Below are positions 1 to 8,303 of a DNA stretch of 22,484 nucleotides, piece after piece. Under the pieces are notes generated by a model. That model worked only from the letters and a program-made list of their open reading frames with translations. It searched no databases and was not told where the DNA came from. Every line of letters begins with the position of its first letter. Position 1 is the first letter of the stretch. The stretch comes from a virus, in IMG/VR virus record IMGVR_UViG_3300037196_000317, positions 1 through 22,484 of that record. One strand, given 5' to 3'. The position numbers and the translations under genes are program-made.

Positions 1-186
1 AACGCCGGCAGTGGCTTGCCACTGGATATTGGTAGCAAGATTTACCACAATTGTTCCCACCGGTATATTAACTCCGAATGCTGTTGTGGCGTTTGCAATT
101 CTCAAAGCCCCGATAGGTGTTGCCTGGGGAAATGCGCTCAGTGCTTCTATGAGCACGATTGCGAAAACTAACATTAACTTTTTCAT
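1..186 (-). CDS. Secreted-looking phage protein, 3' end beyond window
   Basis: The reading frame starts at an ATG with an AGGAG ribosome binding site 9 bases upstream (196-200) and runs off the left edge, so 62 residues are visible. The first 20 or so residues form a typical Sec signal peptide: MKK, a hydrophobic stretch LMLVFAIVLIEALSA, then a small-residue cleavage region before FPQA. The following part, with ANATTAFGVNIPVG and ATNIQWQATAGV, resembles short beta-rich repeats seen in phage surface proteins, but I do not recognise the family. It is the last visible gene of the leftward late operon, downstream of the tail-fibre region. A role in host-surface binding or modification is only a guess. 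Confidence 0.7.
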   Translation of the reverse strand, partial: MKKLMLVFAIVLIEALSAFPQATPIGALRIANATTAFGVNIPVGTIVVNLATNIQWQATAGV

Positions 187-216
187 TGTTTTGATCTCCT
201 TTTGATTAATGAATAA

Positions 217-621
217 TTATTGAACTATTGAAATAAAATCATATAACCTTGTATCAAGTGATAGTGTGAGTGTGGAAGTCCCAGCACCTGACCACTGGCT
301 ATTCCGTAATACCTTTCCATTGAATACAACTTGTGAGGTAGTCTTTAATGGGAATGATACTGTGAACGTTGTTTGATTATCCATTCCTAATTCATAAGTC
401 CATATCAGAATCCCGGCACCCGATCCACTATTAACCGGCGAACCTTCCCACATGAGCTGATGATTTATAGCATATAAGCTATTGGTCACATTCGAAGGTG
501 GGACCGTTAAGCTGATAATGTTATATAATGGGCATTGAGTCAGCTTAAATACACCAATCTGTGTTTGCCCATATGAGCAAACACTTATCAGTAAAGCTAA
601 CACGATGAACATTCTTTTCAT
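217..621 (-). CDS. Hypothetical secreted protein of the tail-fibre region
   Basis: This 134-residue protein begins with a clear Sec signal peptide (MKRMFIVLALLISVCSYG, cut predicted near GQTQ). The rest is rich in Thr, Ser, Asn and Val, as expected for a beta-sandwich. The start ATG overlaps the stop of the gene before it as ATGA, so the two are probably translationally coupled; an AAGG lies a few bases upstream. A second ATG three codons on is an alternative start. I do not recognise a family. Its place in the tail-fibre end of the operon suggests a virion or adhesion-related accessory protein, but a Sec signal is unusual for a virion protein, which is assembled in the cytoplasm. Confidence 0.75.
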   Translation of the reverse strand: MKRMFIVLALLISVCSYGQTQIGVFKLTQCPLYNIISLTVPPSNVTNSLYAINHQLMWEGSPVNSGSGAGILIWTYELGMDNQTTFTVSFPLKTTSQVVFNGKVLRNSQWSGAGTSTLTLSLDTRLYDFISIVQ

Positions 622-1151
622 ATGGCCTTGAACAAAAAGTATAAATTAAGATTTGCATTATTCCAGGTATCACCAACCCCGGCATGATTCAGAAACACAG
701 ATAGGGCATCGGTTAAGCTAAATACATTATTGAGAGTTACCGTTGTCAACCCGTTCTTATCACCGACTTTCGGATTGATCGGAAGACTTGCAAAAATGTC
801 ATTTCCTCCTGGTGTGGTTCCCATGCTTAAAGTGGGGGAATTTGTGGTTGTATTCTCAATCAAAACTGAGAGAAACATGCAGCCGGCCCCGATTAAATTG
901 GCCCAGAAAGTATCCTGGGAAATATTCATTATGCGTGGATCTTCTTGAGGGCCTATTCCGAAAATCATAGATTTAATGACATTGTCCGGGGAATCATCAA
1001 AGTGGACATCAAGTAAAGTGATCTTAATACCTGATAACTGAGATTCATTATACAGGTTGGTGAATAGATCACGTTTGGTTGCTTCGCTCGAATGAATTTC
1101 AATCGAACGGGATGCCCGGTTTGGCTGATTCTTAAAAGTTATCTTATCCAT
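618..1151 (-). CDS. Hypothetical tail-fibre-region protein
   Basis: The 177-residue product starts MDKITFKNQPNRASRS and has no signal peptide or membrane segment. An AAGGA sits immediately before the ATG. The sequence is mixed alpha/beta, with a Gly/Thr/Asn-rich middle (TTTNSPTLSMGTTPGGND) and a C-terminus rich in Asn and Leu (WNNANLNLYFLFKAI) that could pack as a beta-strand-rich tip. It is 11 bases downstream of the larger fibre-like gene and overlaps the next gene by four bases. Position after the baseplate genes suggests a short tail fibre, fibre chaperone or receptor-binding accessory protein. No family is recognised, so function is inferred only from gene order. Confidence 0.7.
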   Translation of the reverse strand: MDKITFKNQPNRASRSIEIHSSEATKRDLFTNLYNESQLSGIKITLLDVHFDDSPDNVIKSMIFGIGPQEDPRIMNISQDTFWANLIGAGCMFLSVLIENTTTNSPTLSMGTTPGGNDIFASLPINPKVGDKNGLTTVTLNNVFSLTDALSVFLNHAGVGDTWNNANLNLYFLFKAI

Positions 1152-1162
1152 TTCCTTATGTT

Positions 1163-1987
1163 TTATCTATCAATACTCGGAAGGCCACCTCCGGTTGTCG
1201 GTAATGGGAACAAAGTCTCATCCACAAAGTTCATATAGAACTGGAATGTGATATAATTCGGGGAAGTGGTGGAAGCTCCAGAAACATACACATCCCCATT
1301 TTTCTTAATCTTCAATATTCCCGGAGCGACTGAATTATTATAGAAAAATCCTACCAGATCAGCCGACGGTCGCATACCAACCTCCAATGTGCATAATTTG
1401 CCCTCAGTAACTGTGGTATCGAAAGCAGCTTCAAGCATATAACCATTCAAAGCATTTCCCTGTAGGCTTATATAAGCAAAAGCTGTAGCCGGAGTAAAAC
1501 CAGTCAAATATGCATAATGTTGAACAACCGATAAATTAGCTGAAGGAAGATTGGAATTAACAATGCTATTAAGGATAGTAATTAAGGGATCAACTGTTGT
1601 AAAAAGAATGCCTGATCCCGGAACGGTATTTTGATAAAGGATCTGATATTCCCTATATGCCCATACATCATGTGTTGAAGCATCTTTGAAGGTCCGGTTC
1701 TCAGTGGTCGAAAAGTTTGGAGCGAAATAGAGCTCACAACCTGAAGAATCACTGAAATGTGCCGCAGGAACATAGAATATCTCCCCTGCAGCATATAGAT
1801 AACCTTCAGTAACTATAATGGCTGAGCCATCATCAGTCATTTTCAAACCGGACAGAATACATTGTGTATTACTGCCAATAAGACTGTTGATAATTGCTGC
1901 CAAAGCAATTACTTCCTGGTTCTGAATTAAAGCCCAATCATCAACATGAAGAGGCTGCCCACCGGCAATATTTAAGAGTTCGTCCAT
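1163..1987 (-). CDS. Putative tail fibre / baseplate-distal protein
   Basis: The 274-residue product opens with MDELLNIAGGQPLHVDDWALIQNQ, followed by a region (CILSGLKMTDDGSAIIVTEGYLYAAGEIFYVPA) of the kind seen at the N-terminus of tail-fibre or tail-collar proteins in Bacteroidota Mu-like prophages, which anchors to the baseplate. The C-terminal half is beta-rich (LYAAGEIF, ISLQGNALNGYMLEAAFDTTVTEGKLCTLEVGMR) and ends in a Gly-rich tail. The start ATG overlaps the stop of the upstream gene as TAATG, so translation is likely coupled. It lies directly after the gp48-like gene, where the fibre gene sits in Mu. The fibre assignment comes from gene order and recalled N-terminal similarity; the receptor is unknown. 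Confidence 0.65.
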   Translation of the reverse strand: MDELLNIAGGQPLHVDDWALIQNQEVIALAAIINSLIGSNTQCILSGLKMTDDGSAIIVTEGYLYAAGEIFYVPAAHFSDSSGCELYFAPNFSTTENRTFKDASTHDVWAYREYQILYQNTVPGSGILFTTVDPLITILNSIVNSNLPSANLSVVQHYAYLTGFTPATAFAYISLQGNALNGYMLEAAFDTTVTEGKLCTLEVGMRPSADLVGFFYNNSVAPGILKIKKNGDVYVSGASTTSPNYITFQFYMNFVDETLFPLPTTGGGLPSIDR

Positions 1988-2460
1988 TATGAGTAGAGTT
2001 GAATTATGAAATACTTACCTGCTAACTTATATTTCTGAACCATTGCTGCAATCTGCTGGGTAACCCCATTTAATGAGCGTGGGATATTTACAACAAAGCT
2101 GACAGTGACCATATCTGTATCAGCAAATACAAAAGAATCATCCGGATCATCCATGTAAAATTCCGGATTAGGAGTATCTGTATCGGCGAAGATCCAGGGG
2201 CCAAGAAAATATCCATCCGAGATGAAGATTGCCGTGCCGGTGCCATACCGTGCATTAAGCATATGCTCTAAGTAAATGACCTGTGGGGTCATCTTCGCAT
2301 CGAGCAGAGTTTCTTCGCGAAACTGTCTTAGATCATCCAGGATCATATGAAGATAGCTTAATGACACTCTCACCCAAGCAAGGAATTTAGCCTTGCGCAA
2401 GGAGGCTGGAATCAATAATCCAATTACCCGGTTAAGATTGAACCTGAACATTAACTGCAT
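1987..2460 (-). CDS. Baseplate-to-fibre protein, positional analogue of Mu gp48
   Basis: The 157-residue product starts MQLMFRFNLNRVIGLLIPASLRKAK and contains ILDDLRQFREETLLDAKMTPQVIYLEHMLNARYG, a pattern I associate with a small conserved protein after baseplate J in Bacteroidota contractile phages. In Mu this slot is gp48 (DUF2313), which caps the baseplate wedge. The start overlaps the upstream baseplate J gene by 29 bases; an in-frame ATG at codon 4 is an alternative. The C-terminal half (VSFVVNIPRSLNGVTQQIAAMVQKYKLAGKYFIIQ) looks like a compact alpha/beta domain. No membrane segments are convincing even though the N-terminus is fairly hydrophobic. Role is inferred from order. Confidence 0.65.
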   Translation of the reverse strand: MQLMFRFNLNRVIGLLIPASLRKAKFLAWVRVSLSYLHMILDDLRQFREETLLDAKMTPQVIYLEHMLNARYGTGTAIFISDGYFLGPWIFADTDTPNPEFYMDDPDDSFVFADTDMVTVSFVVNIPRSLNGVTQQIAAMVQKYKLAGKYFIIQLYS

Positions 2461-3328
2461 CTATATAAGTTATCGAACTTGCCACCCAATCCAGGCTGAT
2501 ATAACCTGAAACAGGAATAGCATAAAGATCAACTGGCACATAGCTCCCGTTATACGTTTTTATTTGTGCGGAATAAATCTTCACATCTACCACCCCTGGA
2601 GCGGCCTGAATCGCATCTAAAAGTTTTGATATACGGAAGATCCCTCCGAACTGAAGGTTATCTCCAAAAGCATTTATTGCATCATTAACCGGAAATACCG
2701 AAGAATCTGTAAGCAATGAATTATTGGCTGCCAGAACCAACCTGTCCCTGATTATTGTCATAGTGATCTTGACGATATCTGCCGGTTGTGAAACAATGCT
2801 GATCTTAACACCGGCATCTTTCCATTTGCTCCAAAAGAGAATGAATGCAGCAAGTTGTACAGAAGGCAATGGACCAACGACTCCATTGACGGAAGTTGCA
2901 ACCTTTAATAATACCTGGCCGTTACTTTCCGATGCTGCTGCATATTTAACGACTTGTGCTGAAGGATCTATCATTGAATAAGAGAAGATCCCATTCTGCC
3001 ATATCATCTTATAACCATACTGAAATAATTTTGATTGCTCAGCATACCAGCCCAATGTATGTGGTCTGTCTGCTGCCAGAATAGTATTGATTTCGGATTT
3101 ATGAGTGTCAAAAAGAGTCTGGATGATCCACGAAGCGGCTGCGAAGACCCAAAGCCAAAGCCTCCAGATGGAAACCTTTGAATTGGATGTTAGTGATTGT
3201 AGTAATGTCTCGGCATTATCCAAAGTAAAATTTGGGTTATTGGGATCCACAACCCATTCCTGCAACTCCTGCATGGAAGCCTTGGAGGTGCAAAGCGCAT
3301 TATAGATATCTGCTATCGATTGTGCCAT
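2432..3328 (-). CDS. Baseplate J-like protein (Mu gp47 type)
   Basis: This is the wedge protein that links the baseplate hub to the fibres. The segment RPHTLGWYAEQSKLFQYGYKMIW followed by VVKYAAASESNGQVLLKVAT and PLPSVQLAAFILFWSKWKDAGVKISIVSQPADIVKI is typical of the baseplate J-like family in Bacteroidota phages. The C-terminus GYISLDWVASSITYIDAV fits the end of that family. A longer frame begins four codons upstream, but I choose the ATG at 3328: it overlaps the previous stop as TGATG and has GGAGG (3334-3338) five bases before it, one of the best ribosome sites in the window. About 298 residues is a normal size. The Trp-rich hydrophobic stretch near residues 55-72 (VSIWRLWLWVFAAASWII) is usual for this group and need not be a membrane helix. 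Confidence 0.85.
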   Translation of the reverse strand: MAQSIADIYNALCTSKASMQELQEWVVDPNNPNFTLDNAETLLQSLTSNSKVSIWRLWLWVFAAASWIIQTLFDTHKSEINTILAADRPHTLGWYAEQSKLFQYGYKMIWQNGIFSYSMIDPSAQVVKYAAASESNGQVLLKVATSVNGVVGPLPSVQLAAFILFWSKWKDAGVKISIVSQPADIVKITMTIIRDRLVLAANNSLLTDSSVFPVNDAINAFGDNLQFGGIFRISKLLDAIQAAPGVVDVKIYSAQIKTYNGSYVPVDLYAIPVSGYISLDWVASSITYIDAVNVQVQS

Positions 3329-3912
3329 CAGACCCTCCATATAATTTCATCAATGGTTCCCGTGGTTGCTCCTGCCACTGCAATTCTTACCCGGCAATAA
3401 TCTGTCAGTAATCCTTCTATATTAAAGGTTATTGATGAGCTTCCGGAAACTACAGGAACGGCCTCTGAAATATTGACAATAGGATTATAATTAATACCAT
3501 CCAGGCTTTGTTCAATATAAGCTATAGCAGCCAGCGAGACATTTGAAAAGTTGATCTGGACTGTGAGCTTATGCCTGAGATTATACAATCTTTCACCAGG
3601 GAATGAGACGTTCCCTCCGGAGAGATCATAGGCCGTATTCTGAATTATTTCTACCATATTCTGAGGGTCTATAGTTGCGAAATGGCCATCACCTGTGGCC
3701 GGATAAATGTTATTTTTGACATAATAATCAACCACATCCGGTTTAATCACCAAACCATCCGGGATGAGGATCTGAACACCTGCAGGCAGGGTATAATCGA
3801 TACGCAAAAAAGCATTGGCAGCAAGAATATTAAAGATGCCTTCCACCGATCCTAAAGTCTGCAGGGTGATATCCCAAACAGTCTGATTTGCCTGACTGAT
3901 CACTATTGTCAT
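3328..3912 (-). CDS. LysM-like tail/baseplate protein with C-terminal beta domain
   Basis: The 194-residue product begins MTIVISQANQTVWDITLQTLGSVEGIFNILAANAF, which resembles the LysM-like repeat of contractile-tail hub proteins (a 'Q-x-x-W/F-D-I-x-L-Q-x-x-G-x-x-E-x-x-F-x-L-x-x-x-N' pattern). Residues 105-194 form a separate beta-rich domain (LTVQINFSN, AYIEQSLDGINYNPIV, CRVRIAVAG) resembling an Ig or jelly-roll fold. The motif S-x-DG-x-x-Y-x-P-V recurs in the small protein beside the capsid gene (14728-15171). It overlaps both neighbours (ATGA upstream, TGATG downstream), so it belongs to a tightly coupled baseplate block. Role: probably binds the hub-spike complex. The LysM call is from pattern only. 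Confidence 0.65.
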   Translation of the reverse strand: MTIVISQANQTVWDITLQTLGSVEGIFNILAANAFLRIDYTLPAGVQILIPDGLVIKPDVVDYYVKNNIYPATGDGHFATIDPQNMVEIIQNTAYDLSGGNVSFPGERLYNLRHKLTVQINFSNVSLAAIAYIEQSLDGINYNPIVNISEAVPVVSGSSSITFNIEGLLTDYCRVRIAVAGATTGTIDEIIWRV

Positions 3913-4208
3913 ATATATTCTGCTATAATGTTTAATTGTCCATTTGCATCCTGGTTAACCTGGCTAACATCCATTCCATCATTGGTAAATTGCTGACGGA
4001 CCTTTCGCGTGAAATTCGCGGGACCTTCGTCATCAATGAAGTTAATGGCTCCGACGCCGGTTGTCTCATTTTGCTTGAATTCCCCCTCTATGCTCAAGAG
4101 TAAATGTACCTGGTGCTGACGTGTTGAATCATCAATCACAAAATCTCCCTGGTAAGAGGTGACATCGCCTGAAGCTTCATCAATCAATATGTCTTTAACA
4201 ATCGTCAT
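3909..4208 (-). CDS. Baseplate wedge protein, gp25/Mu gp46-like
   Basis: The 99-residue product contains DIDEASGDVTSYQGDFVIDDSTRQHQVHLLLS-like spacing and then GEFKQNETTGVGAINFIDDEGPANFTRKVRQQFTNDGMDV, which fits the GpW/gp25-like small wedge protein: an N-terminal strand region, a Gln/His-rich helix, then a G-x-G-x-x-x-F loop and a helix. Length matches the family (about 100-130). In Mu-like phages gp46 lies between gp45 (spike) and gp47 (J); here a LysM-like gene is inserted between it and J. It overlaps the upstream gene as TAATG and the downstream one as ATGA. It would join the wedge to the sheath initiator. Assignment is by pattern and gene order. Confidence 0.7.
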   Translation of the reverse strand: MTIVKDILIDEASGDVTSYQGDFVIDDSTRQHQVHLLLSIEGEFKQNETTGVGAINFIDDEGPANFTRKVRQQFTNDGMDVSQVNQDANGQLNIIAEYI

Positions 4209-4762
4209 TAGTGTGTAACTTTTGTGTCCTCAAGATCGGACGCATGGGTATCTTGTAATTGTTGATCGCTCCAGGAAGCTGTTGCTGCTTTTAAAGCTGC
4301 ACCACCATCATTCGGTACTGGTGTCCATGCAGTAAAATCCTGCTTTAGAGTATTGATATCATCTTCAATTTTATTCAACCTGTCTGCAGTATTCTTTGAA
4401 ATCACCATTCCTCCATTCCGACCACCATTGAATTCTACCTTTGAATTATCGATCGCAATTGTGATATCATCGATAGAAAGCTTCACGGTTTCAATTATCG
4501 ATACCATGGCCATATAGAGTTCATCCGAGCCCCCGATCCTGGAAACAAGTACAAAGCTGTTGGCTGCAGGTGTTATAATCAATCCTTTTCCTCCGTCCAC
4601 CGTTGCACGTTTGCGTACATTATTATATGCTGTTCCCACCAGGTCTTCCACATCGATAAAATCATCATCCGGATGATTGTCGCTGACCGTTGCAATGAAC
4701 GATGAATGCGGCTCTTCCGAGAGTTGCTTCAGTCCTCTTATTATTTTTTCATTGTCCGTCAT
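4208..4762 (-). CDS. Baseplate assembly/spike protein (Mu gp45, gpV-like)
   Basis: The 184-residue product is the membrane-piercing spike. Residues 20-85 hold the OB-fold region (SSFIATVSDNHPDDDFIDVEDLVG, then GLIITPAANSFVLVSRIGGSDELYMAMV), followed by short repeated beta strands (LSIDDITIAIDNSKVEFNGG) that should form the triple-stranded beta-helix. A predicted coiled coil follows (TADRLNKIEDDINTLKQDF), then WTPVPNDGGAALKAATASW and a C-terminal DLEDTKVTH. This C-terminal layout is characteristic of spikes in Bacteroidota Mu-like phages as I recall them. The position directly after the hub gene is as in Mu (gp44-gp45). It overlaps the hub gene by four bases. No lysozyme domain is present. Confidence 0.8.
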   Translation of the reverse strand: MTDNEKIIRGLKQLSEEPHSSFIATVSDNHPDDDFIDVEDLVGTAYNNVRKRATVDGGKGLIITPAANSFVLVSRIGGSDELYMAMVSIIETVKLSIDDITIAIDNSKVEFNGGRNGGMVISKNTADRLNKIEDDINTLKQDFTAWTPVPNDGGAALKAATASWSDQQLQDTHASDLEDTKVTH

Positions 4763-5748
4763 TGCAATTTAATATCTATTTCAACTATTCTGCGGGCTCC
4801 CGATCTTCCAAACTCAACTTTGGTTGATACAATATAATAGGTGCCCGATCTTTCTTTATATACAGGATCTGTAAGTACTGCCTTCATACCCGGCTGGGCC
4901 CAGGGTTGTAAAAAAGCTGTTATCTTTCCTTCAAAGCCTGAATATTTATATTTCTGCAGCTCTTCATTTGCCACCTTCTTTAAAACATCCATCGAGGTGA
5001 TATTGTAAAAGAAAAGGGTGCGCAGTTGGCCGTCCTGATCACCGATATCAGCTTCCACCATGGTATTATTGCCACTTATCCCGATGGCTTTCACTTTAAG
5101 CTTTACATCATCGGCATCATGGTATTTTAACTGATCATCTTTAATGGTGTTGACCCCAAGGCTATAATTAACCGATCCAAGATCCGGGGTGTAGGCCATT
5201 CCTATATATAGGCTATTATCAACAAAATAAGCTACCAGGCCATATTTCTCCTTCAGTTCCTGTAATGCCTCCAGGCGCGACAATCCCACCTTTATAACAT
5301 AATTGGTCAAGTTTATTCCTAGTATATTATCTGATAAGCTTATCCCGCTTACATTGCATATATATTCAACTACTTCCTTCAGTGTAGTAGCCCCCCAGGT
5401 CTTCTTTCCCAATTGGCTTCGCAATAAATATTCGTAACCTTCGCATTCTATCTCGAGCGGGGTTGTATAATTGATCCGGTATATGAATCCGGTAAACTCT
5501 TCTTGGATATCATCGTTATATCCTAAGCAAATGGTGATCTTATCTCCCCGGTTGAATTGTTTTGCAGTTTGAACCGAATCGGTTTCCCGTCCCTGGACGA
5601 TCAGTCTACACGATGCCGGTATCTTGATCTTTGCTTTGCTCCCAAGTATATAGATGGATTTTTCAATCTCACAGTGGTTTAATGCTGTAAATTGCAGCGT
5701 CTTCCCAGGCTGTTCTATCGTTACCTTGCAATTCAAACTTACCAGCAT
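4759..5748 (-). CDS. Baseplate hub protein (gp27/gpD, Mu gp44-like)
   Basis: The 329-residue product fits the hub that sits between tail tube and spike. The early part (CRLIVQGRETDSVQTAKQFNRGDKITICLGYNDDIQEEFTGFIYRINYTTPLEIECEGYEYLL) is the usual beta-barrel of the family, where a G-Y-x-x-x-x-x-x-F-x-G-x-I motif is followed by an E-C-E-G turn. The middle (TLKEVVEYICNVSGISLSDN and SRLEALQELKEKYGLVAYF) matches the helical insertion, and the C-terminus (WAQPGMKAVLTDP, GTYYIVSTKVEFGRSGARRIVEIDIKL) returns to the barrel. Size is normal. It directly abuts the upstream gene and overlaps the spike gene by four bases, as expected for proteins assembled together. Confidence 0.8.
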   Translation of the reverse strand: MLVSLNCKVTIEQPGKTLQFTALNHCEIEKSIYILGSKAKIKIPASCRLIVQGRETDSVQTAKQFNRGDKITICLGYNDDIQEEFTGFIYRINYTTPLEIECEGYEYLLRSQLGKKTWGATTLKEVVEYICNVSGISLSDNILGINLTNYVIKVGLSRLEALQELKEKYGLVAYFVDNSLYIGMAYTPDLGSVNYSLGVNTIKDDQLKYHDADDVKLKVKAIGISGNNTMVEADIGDQDGQLRTLFFYNITSMDVLKKVANEELQKYKYSGFEGKITAFLQPWAQPGMKAVLTDPVYKERSGTYYIVSTKVEFGRSGARRIVEIDIKLQ

Positions 5749-6375
5749 TTAACTTACTATTAAATCAAATTTCAAATCCGATACACATTTCAGTTCAAAC
5801 CCTTGCGCGTTTTCAACCCCTCTCATCTCAGGAAAATTCAGTTCCTTTATCACTACAAGTTCTCCGTCCTGAAGGCAGATTGCAGTCAAGGCATTATGGA
5901 TATCAAGTGCATTGCCAAGCTTATACATGTCTTTAAGGTCCTTCACTGCTCCATCGGGATAGGCATTGTAATAAACCTTATCCGGGGAGACTATTATCCC
6001 TTTTATATCTATCTCCCAATCATCCATCGAAATGATCTCCTTGACGGTTCCCTGTCTGTTGACCAACGACGTTTCTACAATTGTTTTCTTTTGCCTTACA
6101 GAAATAATGGTATTTTCAAGCTGAAGGGATTTTCTGGACGTTTTATCTTCCAGGGTAATAGGCATAAATACTTCTATTCCAAGGGCATTCTTGGCATAAA
6201 AAGGTTCTCCCAGGTCTGACCTGGTTTTGAAGGTTGTATGCGGGATCATGAACGAAGGCCTTCCCAACGCCGCTGTCAGCTCTTCAGTCGGGTCAAGTAT
6301 CATTGCATAGGGCAACCGCTCATAGTTCCATATAAGCTTAAACAAGTCCTGTATGTTGTATTTGTTCGTTGCCAT
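5749..6375 (-). CDS. Hub-adjacent tail protein (probable DUF6046)
   Basis: The 208-residue product lies between tape measure and hub, the place of the Mu gp43 'circularisation' protein or of a LysM tail protein. Recognisable features are TTFKTRSDLGEPFYAKNALGIEVFMPITLE, then LENTIISVRQKKTIVETSLVNRQGTVKEIISMDDWEIDIKGIIV and LPYAMILDPTEELTAALG. The K-T-I-V-E-T-x-L-x-x-x-x-G-T-V-K-E pattern is typical of DUF6046 proteins of Bacteroidota phages as I remember them. It is a mixed alpha/beta protein without membrane segments. It starts one base before the tape-measure stop is complete and abuts the hub gene, so it is probably made with them and joins tape measure to hub. The family name is recalled, not searched. 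Confidence 0.65.
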   Translation of the reverse strand: MATNKYNIQDLFKLIWNYERLPYAMILDPTEELTAALGRPSFMIPHTTFKTRSDLGEPFYAKNALGIEVFMPITLEDKTSRKSLQLENTIISVRQKKTIVETSLVNRQGTVKEIISMDDWEIDIKGIIVSPDKVYYNAYPDGAVKDLKDMYKLGNALDIHNALTAICLQDGELVVIKELNFPEMRGVENAQGFELKCVSDLKFDLIVS

Positions 6376-8294
6376 TATTGTGTTCCTACCCTGTTTGCCG
6401 AATTAAGTACCCTGAGTAATTCTTCAGTAACTATCTCATTAACCTTCCTTCCACCCTCAGTCACCGAATTTGCATAAACTTTCACTTCTCCAACTAAATC
6501 CTTCAGGTTGATCGTGATGTTCGTCGCCTTAGATCCTCCGGAGGCTATCCCCCCTATCTCATTCAAGGGATCAGGAGCATCTCCGTTGCCTTCAGGCTTT
6601 GCTCCCCCCACTGGTTTTGTAGATCCATTAGGATTTACTCCCATCGTTGCCAACATATCCTCTTTTTCCTTATTCATTTGGTCATAAAACCCTTTTCCCT
6701 TTAGCACTTCTGAATTTAATCCTGGAAGTGTGTTTTGATATGATGCTAAATTCTTGAATGATTGCTGAGAAGGGGTAAGGTCATATCCAATAATTTGACC
6801 TTCTTTGTTCGTTAATGGAGCCCCATGTTTTCCACTGAAATTATCTTGTTCCGCTTGCAATTTAACTTTCTCAATTGCCATCCCTATTTTTCGATCAATG
6901 GGGATATTTAACGTTGCTATACCTGGGGCTATCTTCAATAATTCTTGTGAAGCTAAAAATTCTGTATTTCTAAGATCATTTTTAGCATCATTATAGAGAC
7001 TTAATTTATCTTTATATTTCTCATTTATCTTTTCTGCAATTATTTTATTATCTAGGCTCTTAACCACTGCATCAATATTCTCGCTCAATTGTTTATAATT
7101 CGTTGATTGAGCGTCAATGCCAGCTACAATAGATGGATCAATATCCTTCAACTCATTGTATATTTCCAAAAGGCGTTCATGGGATGTATTAGTATTTGTC
7201 ATTTCCACATGAAGTTCTTTAATTCGATCTACTTGACTTTGAATATTCTCCGATACTGGTAATTTGATCATATCCCTAAAATGTTCCAATATCCGTCCAA
7301 GCCCTTCTGCATATTTATTCATCGCCGGGGCCATTCTCTCTCCAATAGTTTCCCTTAACGTATGCCATTTATTTTCCAACTGCTGAATAGGCCCCATCCC
7401 TGCCTTCGCGGCAGCTTCGGCTGATCCTCCAAACTTCTCATTAAGCTTCGCTAATATGATCATTTGGGCTTCGTAAAGATGGCCTGTCTTGACAAGGTTT
7501 TTTATATTTTTGGTCTGGGAGTCACTAAACTGAATACCCATCCTGCGAAGATTGAGCAGAGCCTGTCCGGGTTCGTTCAAAGCTTTCCCTACCATACGGG
7601 CATTGGTAGCCAGATCACCCCCAAAACGTGTTGTAAGGTCCTGTATGGCCGGGATGGCCTCGTCATATATCTTACCTCTGATCTTGCTGAAGGTAAGAAG
7701 TACTGCCTCGGCTCCCATGGTCTGATCATGACGAAAAAGGGTTTTATTCTCCTGTCTTATGGCAAGGTCTTCCAACCCTTCAACGTTCTTACCGGATGCG
7801 AACCGGGTCGATACCAACCCGGCCTTTAGCTGTGCCCTGGCCTTGGCTTCTTCATCATATGCTTCCAGGCTTCCTTTTGCAAATGAGAATATCTGCTGCG
7901 CTCCAAAATATGCTCCCAAAGTTGCCAGCCCCTTTGTCAACAATGATCCCATTCCCCCTCCCAAAGATCCCGACAACTTCGATGTCAACCCGGATAGTTG
8001 CTGTTCAGTAGCCTTGATCTCCTTGCGAAGATTGATGAATGACTTTGAGGAATGGGTATTGTTTAATTCTGCATTGAGCAGCTTCAGTTTTTCCTGAATT
8101 TCAGAGATACTTCTGGGGATCCTGTCTGCGCTCCCTTTAAGCTTGTTTAACCCCTGAGCCTTGCCCACCCGGTCAAGTCCTCCCTGAACCTGACTAATAG
8201 TAGTATTGATGTTTTTAAACTTCGCAGCAATCTTCTCTGCGGGAGCGCTCATACGATCCACAAGGGCCATCAAATATGATACATTATGCTCCAT
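6375..8294 (-). CDS. Tail tape measure protein
   Basis: The longest gene in the window (639 residues) sets tail length and helps DNA pass into the cell. It opens with MEHNVSYLMALVDRMSAPAEKIAAKFKNINTTISQVQGG, typical of tape-measure N-termini. A long helical region (LNKLKGSADRIPRSISEIQEKLKLLNAELNNT, then LRKEIKATEQQLSGL) follows, then a Gly-rich hydrophobic stretch (GGGMGSLLTKGLATLGAYFGAQQIF) and the conserved region with DLTTRFGGDLATNARMVGKALNEPGQALLNLRRMGIQFS. The C-terminus has a low-complexity Gly/Pro linker and KATNITINLKDLVGEVKVYANSV, an end often found in these proteins. It lies nine bases after the frameshifted chaperone frame, the usual chaperone-tape measure pairing. It is short for the family, predicting a short tail. 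Confidence 0.9.
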   Translation of the reverse strand: MEHNVSYLMALVDRMSAPAEKIAAKFKNINTTISQVQGGLDRVGKAQGLNKLKGSADRIPRSISEIQEKLKLLNAELNNTHSSKSFINLRKEIKATEQQLSGLTSKLSGSLGGGMGSLLTKGLATLGAYFGAQQIFSFAKGSLEAYDEEAKARAQLKAGLVSTRFASGKNVEGLEDLAIRQENKTLFRHDQTMGAEAVLLTFSKIRGKIYDEAIPAIQDLTTRFGGDLATNARMVGKALNEPGQALLNLRRMGIQFSDSQTKNIKNLVKTGHLYEAQMIILAKLNEKFGGSAEAAAKAGMGPIQQLENKWHTLRETIGERMAPAMNKYAEGLGRILEHFRDMIKLPVSENIQSQVDRIKELHVEMTNTNTSHERLLEIYNELKDIDPSIVAGIDAQSTNYKQLSENIDAVVKSLDNKIIAEKINEKYKDKLSLYNDAKNDLRNTEFLASQELLKIAPGIATLNIPIDRKIGMAIEKVKLQAEQDNFSGKHGAPLTNKEGQIIGYDLTPSQQSFKNLASYQNTLPGLNSEVLKGKGFYDQMNKEKEDMLATMGVNPNGSTKPVGGAKPEGNGDAPDPLNEIGGIASGGSKATNITINLKDLVGEVKVYANSVTEGGRKVNEIVTEELLRVLNSANRVGTQ

Positions 8295-8303
8295 CGCTGT
8301 AGG